From assembly GCF_039645975.1 (NCBI RefSeq), contig NZ_CP147918.1, positions 1,736,001 to 1,800,000 of the forward strand: a stretch of DNA of 64,000 bases. The letters run 5' to 3'. Made by a program: the position numbers and the translations under genes. The notes under the pieces are model-generated. The model did not search any database. It saw only the letters and a program-made list of their open reading frames with translations, and had not been told where the DNA came from. Positions 8,651 to 17,505 of this stretch are shown here, piece by piece (positions within the stretch are counted from its first letter, which is position 1; each line of letters starts with the position of its first letter). The DNA comes from Sulfurimonas sp. HSL-1716. GTDB lineage: Bacteria; Campylobacterota; Campylobacteria; Campylobacterales; Sulfurimonadaceae.

Positions 8651-10537
8651 ATGCGATTCATTAAAGTGTCTTTTCTTATTTTGTTTTTAGTTGTCAATCT
8701 TTATGCTAGAGAGAAGGTAAATGTCAATCTATCCAATGTCGAGATCAACGATTTTATTGAACTTATCTCAAAAATAATCCATAAAAATATTTTAATTAAT
8801 TACAAGTTGACCGGTAAGGTAAACTTTGTCAGTAGCGCACCTATATATGAAGACGAGTTAATGGGGATACTTGTTTCTGTGTTAAATACCAAAGGGTATA
8901 CGCTAGTGCAAAACGGTTCCTTATATGAACTTGTCCGTTCAGCAGATGCATCGAAAAGCAATGTACAAGTGGTTCAGAAAGGAAAAGGTCTTTATGGTAG
9001 TTTAATGGTCACTCAAGCTATTGATGTCAAAGGTGAAAATGTTGATGTCGTAGCTTCCAAAGTACGGCACTTACTTTCACAAAACGCAAAACTCATTACA
9101 ATGCAGGAAAGCAATACCCTTTTGGTGACCGATTTCCCCGGAAATATCAAAACGATTAAAGAAGTTATAGATCAAATAAATGTAAGTCACCAGAATATTG
9201 TTAAAGTCGTACATATAAATTATGCGGAGATAAAAAAACTTCAGGCGAACCTTACGACTATTGCTGCAAGCATTTTCAATACAAAGATCAATAGCGAACA
9301 GGTGAAGATTCTTTTAGATAATGACACAAATAGTCTTATTTTAGTAGGAAGTCCACAAAATGTAGAAAAGCTTACAAAACTAATTGCAGAGTTGGATATA
9401 GAGTCTAACGGCAGTAAATTAACAAAAATATTTGAACTCAAAAACTCTGATGCTAAAAATGTGGCAGACAGCTTGAACGCAATCATGTCCAAACAAGTTT
9501 ATACTGATCCGGATGCTAAACCGTATATATCTACCAGCCAGGAAATAAATGCTGTTATTGTCGTAGGACAACCGAATACTATTGCAGATATCAAATCGAT
9601 TATCGGCGAACTTGATAAAGAGAAGTACCAAGTGTATGTAAAAGCGGAAATAATTCAGATCAATAAGACAAATACTGAGAATTTAGGATTAAAATATGGT
9701 TTTGCAGCGGGAGATATCTCTTCAAGCGGACTCTATGCTATGAGTGCGAATTTTGGAGATGCTACACTTACAAGCCAGGCATCTACAAGTGTTCTTACAT
9801 ATTTGGGTGATATCGGAAGCGGTGCTAAAAGTACCTTTGCTTTAGGTGCGACATTAGATTTTTTAAAGACTCATGGTGCCTCAAAATCACTTTCAAATCC
9901 TTCTATTCTTTGTGTGAACAATAAAGAATCCTCTATTTATGTCGGAAAAACAATTTCAATTAAAACAGGGAGTGTTACGGGGACTACGACATCAGGTGTT
10001 ACCGACAGCTATAAACGAGAAGATGTAGGGTTGACTCTAAAAATAAAACCGCGAGTTTCATCAAAAGAGAAAGTAACGTTAGATGTAAAAGCCGTCTTGG
10101 AAAATGTATTGGATGACGGAAGTAATAATGCTACAGGACAGCCTGTTACTTCTAAACAAGAGGTGAAAACAGAAGCAATACTGCGTCATGGAGAAAGCAT
10201 CATAATCGGTGGACTCGTTAAAAACTATAATACATCAAGTAAGACAAAAATCCCTGTACTTGGAAACATTCCTGTACTTGGAGCGTTGTTTCGTTCAACT
10301 TCGACTTCTACTGAGAATGATAATATAGTCGTTTTATTGACCCCATATGTTATTGATAAGAGTGAAGAACTTTCCAAACTGCAAAAAGATCTGGGCATTT
10401 TGGCACAGATACAAAAAAGTTATAATGATCAAATTTTCAAGAAAATTGAGAAAAACAAGAAGGAAAATAAGCAAGAAGACAATGAAACTAAACTTAACCC
10501 TGCCGATACGATCTTCGGGAAAAAGAACGGCAGATGA
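8651..10537 (+). CDS. gspD: Type II secretion secretin GspD
   Basis: This forms the outer-membrane secretion channel. A signal peptide (MRFIKVSFLILFLVVNLYA) is followed by the N0 domain (VNVNLSNVEINDFIELISKI), N1-N3 domains (about 120-330, with repeated secretin N-domain patterns such as ILLDNDTNSLILVGSPQNVEKL) and the secretin domain (about 330-575) with SLSNPSILCVNNKESSIYVG and the signature GESIIIGGLVKNYNTSSKTKIPVLGNIPVLGALFRS, of which VPxLGxxPxLGxLF is the core. The C-terminal tail is lysine-rich. Length 628 is typical. No lipobox and no adjacent pilotin gene are seen. Confidence 0.96.
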   Translation: MRFIKVSFLILFLVVNLYAREKVNVNLSNVEINDFIELISKIIHKNILINYKLTGKVNFVSSAPIYEDELMGILVSVLNTKGYTLVQNGSLYELVRSADASKSNVQVVQKGKGLYGSLMVTQAIDVKGENVDVVASKVRHLLSQNAKLITMQESNTLLVTDFPGNIKTIKEVIDQINVSHQNIVKVVHINYAEIKKLQANLTTIAASIFNTKINSEQVKILLDNDTNSLILVGSPQNVEKLTKLIAELDIESNGSKLTKIFELKNSDAKNVADSLNAIMSKQVYTDPDAKPYISTSQEINAVIVVGQPNTIADIKSIIGELDKEKYQVYVKAEIIQINKTNTENLGLKYGFAAGDISSSGLYAMSANFGDATLTSQASTSVLTYLGDIGSGAKSTFALGATLDFLKTHGASKSLSNPSILCVNNKESSIYVGKTISIKTGSVTGTTTSGVTDSYKREDVGLTLKIKPRVSSKEKVTLDVKAVLENVLDDGSNNATGQPVTSKQEVKTEAILRHGESIIIGGLVKNYNTSSKTKIPVLGNIPVLGALFRSTSTSTENDNIVVLLTPYVIDKSEELSKLQKDLGILAQIQKSYNDQIFKKIEKNKKENKQEDNETKLNPADTIFGKKNGR

Positions 10538-12054
10538 AACTAGATATACAGGTACTGCATACTTTTGATTTAGAACCGTTTGAACCGAAAGACATAAATA
10601 CTGAACTTTCGGTAAAAAACTATCTGCTTTTTGCAAAATACCAAAAAAAGATTACAGCCTTTACGAGTGAACGTTATATTGTAGAGGCAAGCGGTTTTTA
10701 CGATAAGATAAAACAGTATTACCCCTTAATGCTTTTAGATCAAGATTCCTATGACAGGCTCTATAACCGTTTTTTGGAGTTACGAACCGATAAAACGATT
10801 GAAACGATGCAGGAAGATTCCAATACTATGCAAGAGGAAGCCGATATCTCTCTAACGGACTTCCTGCGTACTACTTCGGACATTCTTACAAGTCAAGAAT
10901 CTGCTCCTATTATTAAGTTTGTTAACGCACTCTTTTATCAAGCGATCAAAAAACGTGCTTCGGACATCCATATCGAAGTCCATGAAAATAGAGGTGAAAT
11001 ACGTTTTAGAATAGATGGGATGCTCGTTAAGAATGCAGATATAGATAAAAAAGTGCTTGGACTTATTGTCAGCCGTATCAAAGTCATCTCCAATCTGGAT
11101 ATCTCCGAAAAACGTATTCCTCAGGACGGTCGAACACAAATCAAGATATCGGGTGAGACATTGGATGTACGGGTTTCCGTACTGCCGACATTTTATGGTG
11201 AACGCGTAGTTATGCGGATTTTGATGCAAAGTTCACAGATCCCGCAAATAGATGAACTTGGGTTTGATGATAGTCTTATAAATGACGTGAAACGTTTGCT
11301 GCGTCTTTCTCATGGGATCATTTTAGTAACGGGACCTACTGGAAGCGGGAAAACTACCTCGTTACACTCTTTTTTACGAGCGGTCGAGTCTCCTGAAAAA
11401 AATCTCATTACCGTTGAAGATCCTGTTGAGTACAAAAGTGAAAAGATATCTCAGATTCAGGTGAATGAAAAAGTCGGTTTGACCTTTGCATCTGCCTTAC
11501 GTTCCATTTTACGTCAAGACCCTGATGTCATCATGATAGGGGAGATTCGTGATGAAGAAACAGCATCCATAGCCGTGCGTGCTGCATTAACAGGGCATTT
11601 GGTTTTTTCTACTTTACATACTAACTCAGCTGCCGCAACAATCTCTCGTCTTGCAGATATGAAAATAGAACCTTTCTTAATATCCTCTTCTTTACTCGGG
11701 ATCTTGGCGCAAAGATTGGTTCGCATTTTATGTCCTACATGTAAAGAAGAAGACTCTTTAGCCGAAGAGTTCTCAAGCGATTACGATATCTCCAAAGAAA
11801 CAAAAATATTCAAAGCAGTTGGGTGTCCTCAGTGTAATTACAGCGGTTACAGCAAACGGCGTTCTATCGGAGAACTTTTAGTAATGAATGATGATGTTAA
11901 AGAGATTTTAAAAACCACAACCGATGAACATACTATAAAAACTCTCCTTGAAGCACAAGGACTGAAGACACTTGCAAAACAGCTGCGTCAAATGCTCATA
12001 AATGGAGAAACATCTTTAGATGAAGCAATACGCATTGGTTTAGGACATGAGTAA
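10534..12054 (+). CDS. gspE: Type II secretion ATPase GspE
   Basis: This cytoplasmic hexameric ATPase powers pseudopilus assembly. N1E-like residues 1-120 are followed by the ASDIHIEVHENRGEIRFRIDG segment, Walker A GPTGSGKTT (about 265-273), the Asp box, Walker B DPDVIMIGEIRDEETA (about 328-343), a His box around STLHTNSAAATISRL, and a C-terminal zinc motif of two CxxC pairs (CPTC and CPQC). The length of 506 residues matches GspE. It overlaps the gspD stop by 4 bases and gspI by 8 bases. Confidence 0.97.
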   Translation: MKLDIQVLHTFDLEPFEPKDINTELSVKNYLLFAKYQKKITAFTSERYIVEASGFYDKIKQYYPLMLLDQDSYDRLYNRFLELRTDKTIETMQEDSNTMQEEADISLTDFLRTTSDILTSQESAPIIKFVNALFYQAIKKRASDIHIEVHENRGEIRFRIDGMLVKNADIDKKVLGLIVSRIKVISNLDISEKRIPQDGRTQIKISGETLDVRVSVLPTFYGERVVMRILMQSSQIPQIDELGFDDSLINDVKRLLRLSHGIILVTGPTGSGKTTSLHSFLRAVESPEKNLITVEDPVEYKSEKISQIQVNEKVGLTFASALRSILRQDPDVIMIGEIRDEETASIAVRAALTGHLVFSTLHTNSAAATISRLADMKIEPFLISSSLLGILAQRLVRILCPTCKEEDSLAEEFSSDYDISKETKIFKAVGCPQCNYSGYSKRRSIGELLVMNDDVKEILKTTTDEHTIKTLLEAQGLKTLAKQLRQMLINGETSLDEAIRIGLGHE

Positions 12055-12466
12055 ACACAAAGGTTTTACTCTCATAGAAGTCATGGTGGCAGTTATGATT
12101 ATATCTGTTGTCATTATGGCACTTTTACAGATGCACGCTAATTCTACGAATCTTTTCTCAAATATAGAAGAGAAGTTAACAAAAGAAGATCTGTCCTCCT
12201 TTTTTGTAGGTAATGCGGATTACGGGTTTAATAAAGAAAAAGTAGATGCATATGAACTTGTCAGCGAGTTTTCTTTAGATGATGATTTTCGAAGACAACT
12301 AAAACAAAACAAGCTGAGTATTGATTATGAACAGTTAGATACTCCTGATGACAATAACCAAACAAATTCTCTAAACGGAATTGTTTTGTATATGGGAAAA
12401 ATGGATGTTAAGAGTAAAGATGAAACTGCTTCATTTTACAGACTTACTACAAGAAGTATAAAATGA
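12047..12466 (+). CDS. gspI: Type II secretion minor pseudopilin GspI
   Basis: The prepilin-type N-terminus is MSKHKGFTLIEVMVAVMIISVVIMALLQM, with Glu+5 and the FTLIEVMVA consensus that is frequent in GspI. The remaining 110 residues are a small globular domain with an acidic loop (DTPDDNNQTN). GspI initiates the pseudopilus tip with GspJ and GspK. It overlaps gspE and, by 4 bases, gspJ. Confidence 0.82.
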   Translation: MSKHKGFTLIEVMVAVMIISVVIMALLQMHANSTNLFSNIEEKLTKEDLSSFFVGNADYGFNKEKVDAYELVSEFSLDDDFRRQLKQNKLSIDYEQLDTPDDNNQTNSLNGIVLYMGKMDVKSKDETASFYRLTTRSIK

Positions 12467-12972
12467 GAAAAGCATTTACACTCATAGAGATGATGATATC
12501 TATTGTTATCCTCTCGATTATGCTGCTTTTTTTGTATCGAAGTTACAGCTCTTTGAACCGTTCAAATGAGGTGTATGAAAAAAAGATGGAACAGATACAG
12601 AATTTTGAAACAAAGAAAAAACTCTTTTTTTCAGATTTTACCCTCTCTTTATTTGACAGTGTACAAATATTGAACCAAGATAAAAGCAATGATGTTGTTT
12701 TTTTACAGACTACTAACTCTGTACATCAAAGGTTTAACCCGTATATTGCATATATAGTAAAGGGACATGAACTTTACAGATTAGAGTCCCTCAAACCTTT
12801 TAAGACATACCCATTGCCGCAAGACAGTGAGTTTGATATCGATAATCTTGGTAAAATAAAAAGTTTCAGAGTATATGCATCGCCTACAAACAAAAGGGAC
12901 TTTATTTTACATGTAGAGTTTTATGGCATGCAGACGATTCTGATGAAAATAAAAGCTCTTAATGAAGAGTGA
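12463..12972 (+). CDS. gspJ: Type II secretion minor pseudopilin GspJ
   Basis: A prepilin N-terminus (MRKAFTLIEMMISIVILSIMLLFLYRSY) is followed by a beta-rich globular domain with an FRVYASPTNKRDFILHVEF end. The size (169 residues) and the last position in the cluster fit GspJ. It starts within the gspI stop codon (ATGA). Immediately after its stop, on the other strand, begins a decayed RHS fragment, so the type II operon ends here. No convincing terminator follows. A prepilin peptidase gene (gspO) is not in the window. Confidence 0.82.
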   Translation: MRKAFTLIEMMISIVILSIMLLFLYRSYSSLNRSNEVYEKKMEQIQNFETKKKLFFSDFTLSLFDSVQILNQDKSNDVVFLQTTNSVHQRFNPYIAYIVKGHELYRLESLKPFKTYPLPQDSEFDIDNLGKIKSFRVYASPTNKRDFILHVEFYGMQTILMKIKALNEE

Positions 12973-12975
12973 TTT

Positions 12976-13128
12976 AGCGTATTAGACCTGTATCTCTGTC
13001 TTGTAATCCTCCAGCAAACCCGAACTCTACATGCGCCCCGAAGGAAGTGCCCTTGGGGTATAAAGTCAGTTTGTGTCTAGTGCTATATTACCGAAACTGT
13101 CATAAGTTATGGTTTTAACGACCTTTTT
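12976..13128 (-). pseudogene. Orphan fragment of an RHS core tip region, disrupted
   Basis: The minus strand reads KVVKTITYDSFGNIALDTN, then a stop, and after a frame change HVEFGFAGGLQDRDTGLIR, then a stop. The intact RHS gene has KVVKAITYDSFGNILEDTNPK and HIEFGFAGGLQDTDTGLVHFGYRDYD at 13887-14020, so this is a second copy of the same segment. Nucleotide identity outside the insert is high. The match stops at both ends; no start, core or tip is attached. A 35-base insert replaces 9 bases in the middle. It is best read as a relic of RHS tip displacement next to the present cassette. Confidence 0.85.
13034..13068. repeat. 35-bp palindromic insert inside the RHS fragment
   Basis: Compared with the intact RHS gene, 35 bases here replace 9 bases. 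The core, CCCCGAAGG-AAGTGC-CCTTGGGG, forms an imperfect hairpin (8 paired bases with one mismatch or bulge). The insert causes the stop and frame change in the fragment. It has the appearance of a small interspersed palindromic element, but no second copy was seen in this window. Confidence 0.5.
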
Positions 13129-13131
13129 GTT

Positions 13132-13476
13132 TTATTGATGAATAAAATGTTTGTTTTTTGTTAAAACTTTTACATATGGACTTGCATATTTTAAATTTAT
13201 ATGGAGTATTTCATTCAATGCTATATCATTTATTTTATAAAGTGAAACTATATCTTTTTGTTCAAACTTATAATTTTTTTCTGCATAAAAATCTAAAAGT
13301 GCTATTGCTAAATCTTTTTTTATTTTCGCAAAGAAAATAGCTTGTTTAACGATTTGATATTCATTTCCTTTTAGTGAGAATTGTATATATGCATTATTTG
13401 CTCTCTTATACTTATTACAAAGAAAAGCGAGCCTTTCTCTTTTCATATTAGGTTTAATTAAAATACGTATCATCAT
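13132..13476 (-). CDS. Candidate immunity protein for the RHS tip toxin
   Basis: The ATG at 13476 overlaps the RHS stop codon (ATGA on the minus strand), so translation is coupled; an upstream in-frame ATG at 13491 is less likely. The product is about 114 residues, lysine-rich, without signal or membrane segment, and mostly helical: KRERLAFLCNKYKRANNAY and KQAIFFAKIKKDLAIALLDFY. I recognise no family. Base composition is much more A+T-rich than the RHS core. A small cytosolic protein coupled directly behind an RHS tip is the classical place of a cognate immunity gene (established for polymorphic toxins); its function here is inference. Confidence 0.65.
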   Translation of the reverse strand: MMIRILIKPNMKRERLAFLCNKYKRANNAYIQFSLKGNEYQIVKQAIFFAKIKKDLAIALLDFYAEKNYKFEQKDIVSLYKINDIALNEILHINLKYASPYVKVLTKNKHFIHQ

Positions 13477-16400
13477 AGTTGACATCCACATTCACCGCAT
13501 TGCTGCCATTTTTGAAATTCTTCAAGATTATTAAAGGGCATCAAATTTATTAACGGTGTTTTCATATTTTTTAGAAAATCTAGCCATATTCGAAGTTGTT
13601 TTTTTGGTAGTTTTCCGATTTGTTTATTATTTTTATAGATATTTCCGTCTTTATCAATTACTTGATTATTAGCATAATCATGTCCATGCGGAATACTAGG
13701 TCTAGGGTCTACATCATTTTTATGTACTTGAATTTTTTGACCATTTATTTTTAAAGTAGCCAATCCTTTCGGATCCACCAGATTAACCGGGTCACCCAAC
13801 ACATACCCATAAAGGTTAGTATCACCACCGTTAAAACCTATAGGGTCTTTTGCAGTCCATTTTCCTGTTACCGGGTCATAGTCACGGTAGCCGAAGTGTA
13901 CTAAGCCTGTATCAGTGTCTTGTAATCCTCCCGCAAACCCGAACTCTATATGTAGTTTAGGGTTTGTGTCCTCTAGTATATTACCAAAGCTGTCGTATGT
14001 TATGGCTTTAACGACTTTTCCTCTTGCATCTGCAACGGCTTTAAGCGTTCCTGCTTGGTCGTATGCGAGGTAATATGCTTTTCCTTTAGACTCCATCTTA
14101 TACGGCATTCTTGAGTCTGCGTAGTCGTATCTTCTTAGCAGGTTGTCATTACCGTCATACACTGCCAGCAGTGTTGTAAGATCTGCCCAGAGGTATTTCT
14201 CAGTAATAGTGCCGTTTACCTCTTTAGCAACTCTTTGGTTTTGAGCATTATAGAGGTACTGTACTGTCGTACCGTCTTCGAGCACTACGCTTTTGAGTTC
14301 ACCCAAAGAACCGTAGTCGTAGCTTGTTGTCCCTGTAGGGCTTACTTTGCTTGAAAGATAGCCGTCTTGGTTATAAGCATAGAGTGTATCTCCCACTTTT
14401 TCAAGCTGGTCTTCTACCGTGTAGCTGCTTTTTATACTTGCACGTCTGTGCTGGAGTGCCTTACAATGTTCTGTTGAGTGTTCACGGTTTTTCTCTATGT
14501 TAAATCCAAGGTGTCTGCCCGGATGTTCTAAAACATATCCCTCTTTTAGAATGCGGTTACCGTTTGCATCGTACTCGTAGCGCTCTACTGTTTTATGGTT
14601 CTCTTTTACTTCTATAAGACGTCCGACTTTGTCATATGTATAACTATAACGGGTTCTTTTATGTCCAAGACGTTCTGTTTTACTAAGTATCTGTCCTTTG
14701 GAGTTACGTTTATCTATACTATATGAGAAGATATGGTGTCTTCCTATCTGTGTAGTCAGGTCGTTTATCTCTGCATACTCGTTATAGCCGTATTTCTGTT
14801 CGTATCTTCCATCTTTTACTGAGAGGGTTAGTCCATTAGAACTGTCACGGGTTATGCTCGCGTCACCACTTTGAATGAGCAGTCCATCTTTATCGTAACC
14901 TAGTGTTTGCGTTGCTGCTGCATAGGTAATGCCTTGTACGTAAAAGTCGTTGTTATAAGTGTAATCGATACTTTGATTGAGTACACCGCTGTACGTTACA
15001 TTAGTAAGCAGATCACCGTCATAACTATAGTTTATGCTCTCACTTCCTGCTGTGACAGATGCCACTTTACCGCCGCAGGCATATGTGTAATCGGCCTCTC
15101 CCTCAGGACGAACGACGGAATCTATAAGACCGTTGACATAGTTGTAAGTGATACTATTACCCGATGGCTTGACTATTTTTGTAATACGGCGCTGCATATC
15201 GTAAAGGTACTGTGTCTGTGAACCCAGCGGAGAGCTCATTCCTGTTTGCTTATTTACTCCGTTATATGTAAATGTAAAATCTGCCGGTGTCGGAGTGGTA
15301 AGTTTGAGCATATTACCGTTTGAATCATAGGCAAAGTAGGTCGTATGACCGTCAGGGTAAGTGATACTTGTTACTCTGTCTTTAACATCGTACGTGTATG
15401 TTGTGGCCGTGTTGTCTGCAACATTTAACTCTTTTTGCAGATTCCCTTTGTCATCGTAAACATACTGCACCTCTCTTTGTCCTTGTGCGGCATCTGTGAG
15501 TCTGCCTTCACTGTCGTATGCATATGTAACAGGTGCAATATTTGCTATTTGCATTTGAGTAGGCAACAGTGTATTTGGATCGTAGGTTATCTGACGTACA
15601 CGTCCCTCAGGAGATGTAAGAGTCGCCGTAGAAAGATCATAATCTCTTGAGAGTTTCGTAACGGCTCCGTTGTCATCTATGGTACTTTCTTGTTTGGCAA
15701 GAGCAGTACCGTTGTAGGTGTAGTCTTTAGTGAACTCAAGAGTCTGTGTAAGACCGCTTGGCATTTGGGTTACTTTGCTTGCAGGGCTTCTTTCGTTCGT
15801 TATCGGGTCATTTGTACTGCTGAATCCCAGTGTAGTGGTGACACCGCAAGACTTGAACACGCTCTGGGTACCGTCAAGTTTTGAGGAGTGGCTGAAAACA
15901 TCACCGTAAGGAAATACTTTTTCACTAAGCAGAGTGTCACCGTCTAAGTAGTAGTCTTTGTAAGTGACCGTATCGCCTGCAGCTTTTGTTACGACTGTTT
16001 TATAAAAGCTACCGTTGTCATCGTTTGAAAACTTCCATACACCCTGTACTGCATCGGTAACCTTCGTGACCTCGTTTTTATCATCGTATGCGTGAATGAA
16101 CTCGTTACCGTTTGGTTCTGTTTCGTTCGTCATCAAATGGTTTGCATATACAAACACATATTTAGAACCGTCTGCGTATGTTACATCGGCCAAGTCACCG
16201 CTGGAATCTATATCCAAAGTGTTGACTTGTCCATGCGGTGCTGTGACAGAGATCACGTTACCGTTGCCGTCTCTGTTGATGGTTGTCACATTTGAAAAAG
16301 CATCGGTAATGGAGGTAAGTTTACCGTTAGCATCATATGCAAATGAATAAAGTGTCTTTTGCGTATAGCTGTCTTTGGTAAACGTATGACGGTTGTCTGC

Positions 16401-17258
16401 ATCGAATACATAACTTTTTCCTCCGATGCTTACCGTAGTTATATTATTATCCACAGAGATAGCAGACTTAACGTTAAGAAGTTGCCCCTCACCTAAATAG
16501 AGGTAATCTCCCTCTAAAGAAGCAGATACGTTAAAACTCCATCCCGGAGCAATTGAAAGGTCTTTTAGGTGATCACTTCTGTAATGCAGGGAAACATCTG
16601 TACCTGTAAGGGCTATATTTTCGTTAAATACTCCCGTTGTAGGAGAAACGTATGAACCGACAGGTTGATTTCTACTTACTGAACATGTCTGTTGCGTCGG
16701 GTCTTGAATCGCACCTACACATCTATATGTAGTCTGACAGTTCTTCGTAGCAGTTTGCACCATTCCTGAAAGCTGGGTACATTGATCTGTTAGGTCTGTT
16801 AATGACGGCTGTAATATAACACGCTCGTTACCTGCCGGTGTCGGAAATTTGGTGTCCGGGGTTTGGCAGGTAGAAGGAGCTTCACAAACACCAGTAGAAG
16901 GATTTGGAATATAATTAGATTGACAACCAGAAACATGAACAGCATCGTAAAAATTTGGATATAAATGAAAAGATATAGCAGAAACCCAATGTGCGTCATA
17001 AATACCATTAGTGCTATACGATTCACAATCACCCGCACCATTACAAAAAACAGTAGTATTATATGCGCCATGATACATAAGAAAATACCAATTGCCAGTT
17101 ATTTGAAAGTATGAATCATAACTATCATAAAGAACATCACCAGCAGTTCCAACTTGAGTACAAGTTACACCAGTTTGATTACATAACTCTGAAAGAGTCC
17201 AACCATACGAAAAAGTAGGAAAAACAACAAATAAAAAACTATATAGTAAACGTTTCAT
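13473..17258 (-). CDS. Secreted RHS/YD-repeat protein with variable C-terminal tip
   Basis: About 1261 residues from ATG 17258 (preceded by AAAGG); a TTG at 17273 is less likely. Domains in order: signal peptide (MKRLLYSFLFVVFPTFSYG); cysteine-rich N-terminal region to about 190; DUF6531-like segment (SVSRNQPVGSYVSPTTGVF); more than fifteen YD repeats (YDANGKLTSI, YDDKGNLQKE and similar); then the conserved core end FGYRDYDPVTGKWTAKDPIGF...NLYGYVLGDPVNLVDPKGL. After DPKGL come about 98 residues unlike the core: a stretch with PSIPHGHDY, a lysine-rich part and a terminal CGECGC. By analogy with RHS toxins the core encapsulates this tip. Toxin type is not recognised. Export would be by Sec, not as a type VI cargo. 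The two ends are visibly more A+T-rich than the core. Confidence 0.88.
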   Translation of the reverse strand: MKRLLYSFLFVVFPTFSYGWTLSELCNQTGVTCTQVGTAGDVLYDSYDSYFQITGNWYFLMYHGAYNTTVFCNGAGDCESYSTNGIYDAHWVSAISFHLYPNFYDAVHVSGCQSNYIPNPSTGVCEAPSTCQTPDTKFPTPAGNERVILQPSLTDLTDQCTQLSGMVQTATKNCQTTYRCVGAIQDPTQQTCSVSRNQPVGSYVSPTTGVFNENIALTGTDVSLHYRSDHLKDLSIAPGWSFNVSASLEGDYLYLGEGQLLNVKSAISVDNNITTVSIGGKSYVFDADNRHTFTKDSYTQKTLYSFAYDANGKLTSITDAFSNVTTINRDGNGNVISVTAPHGQVNTLDIDSSGDLADVTYADGSKYVFVYANHLMTNETEPNGNEFIHAYDDKNEVTKVTDAVQGVWKFSNDDNGSFYKTVVTKAAGDTVTYKDYYLDGDTLLSEKVFPYGDVFSHSSKLDGTQSVFKSCGVTTTLGFSSTNDPITNERSPASKVTQMPSGLTQTLEFTKDYTYNGTALAKQESTIDDNGAVTKLSRDYDLSTATLTSPEGRVRQITYDPNTLLPTQMQIANIAPVTYAYDSEGRLTDAAQGQREVQYVYDDKGNLQKELNVADNTATTYTYDVKDRVTSITYPDGHTTYFAYDSNGNMLKLTTPTPADFTFTYNGVNKQTGMSSPLGSQTQYLYDMQRRITKIVKPSGNSITYNYVNGLIDSVVRPEGEADYTYACGGKVASVTAGSESINYSYDGDLLTNVTYSGVLNQSIDYTYNNDFYVQGITYAAATQTLGYDKDGLLIQSGDASITRDSSNGLTLSVKDGRYEQKYGYNEYAEINDLTTQIGRHHIFSYSIDKRNSKGQILSKTERLGHKRTRYSYTYDKVGRLIEVKENHKTVERYEYDANGNRILKEGYVLEHPGRHLGFNIEKNREHSTEHCKALQHRRASIKSSYTVEDQLEKVGDTLYAYNQDGYLSSKVSPTGTTSYDYGSLGELKSVVLEDGTTVQYLYNAQNQRVAKEVNGTITEKYLWADLTTLLAVYDGNDNLLRRYDYADSRMPYKMESKGKAYYLAYDQAGTLKAVADARGKVVKAITYDSFGNILEDTNPKLHIEFGFAGGLQDTDTGLVHFGYRDYDPVTGKWTAKDPIGFNGGDTNLYGYVLGDPVNLVDPKGLATLKINGQKIQVHKNDVDPRPSIPHGHDYANNQVIDKDGNIYKNNKQIGKLPKKQLRIWLDFLKNMKTPLINLMPFNNLEEFQKWQQCGECGCQL

Positions 17259-17505
17259 TTTGAGACCTTTCAAGATAAATAATGAGAATAAAGCAGTTGA
17301 AGCTTTGTGATTAAATAGAGGAAATCTTCTAATGCTTTTTTAAGTAAAAAGCACTATAACATAAAATATATTAAGCAGTTTATTAAATTAAAAAAAAATT
17401 TTGATTGATGAAAAAAGCCGTAAACACCTCAAACTTTCGAAGCGGCAAATAAAGAGTATTAAAAGAGTTAGTATTATACAATGACGCTATAAAAAAGGAG
17501 TGTTG

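Noticed and set aside
13034-13068. Palindromic insert as terminator of the type II operon
   Set aside because: No T-run follows on the plus strand, pairing is imperfect, and comparison with the intact RHS copy shows it as an insertion.
13473-17258. RHS gene as a CRISPR-like or assembly-collapsed tandem repeat
   Set aside because: The YD repeats are degenerate at the DNA level and keep one open frame with N-terminal signal and proper core end; no direct repeats with equal spacers.
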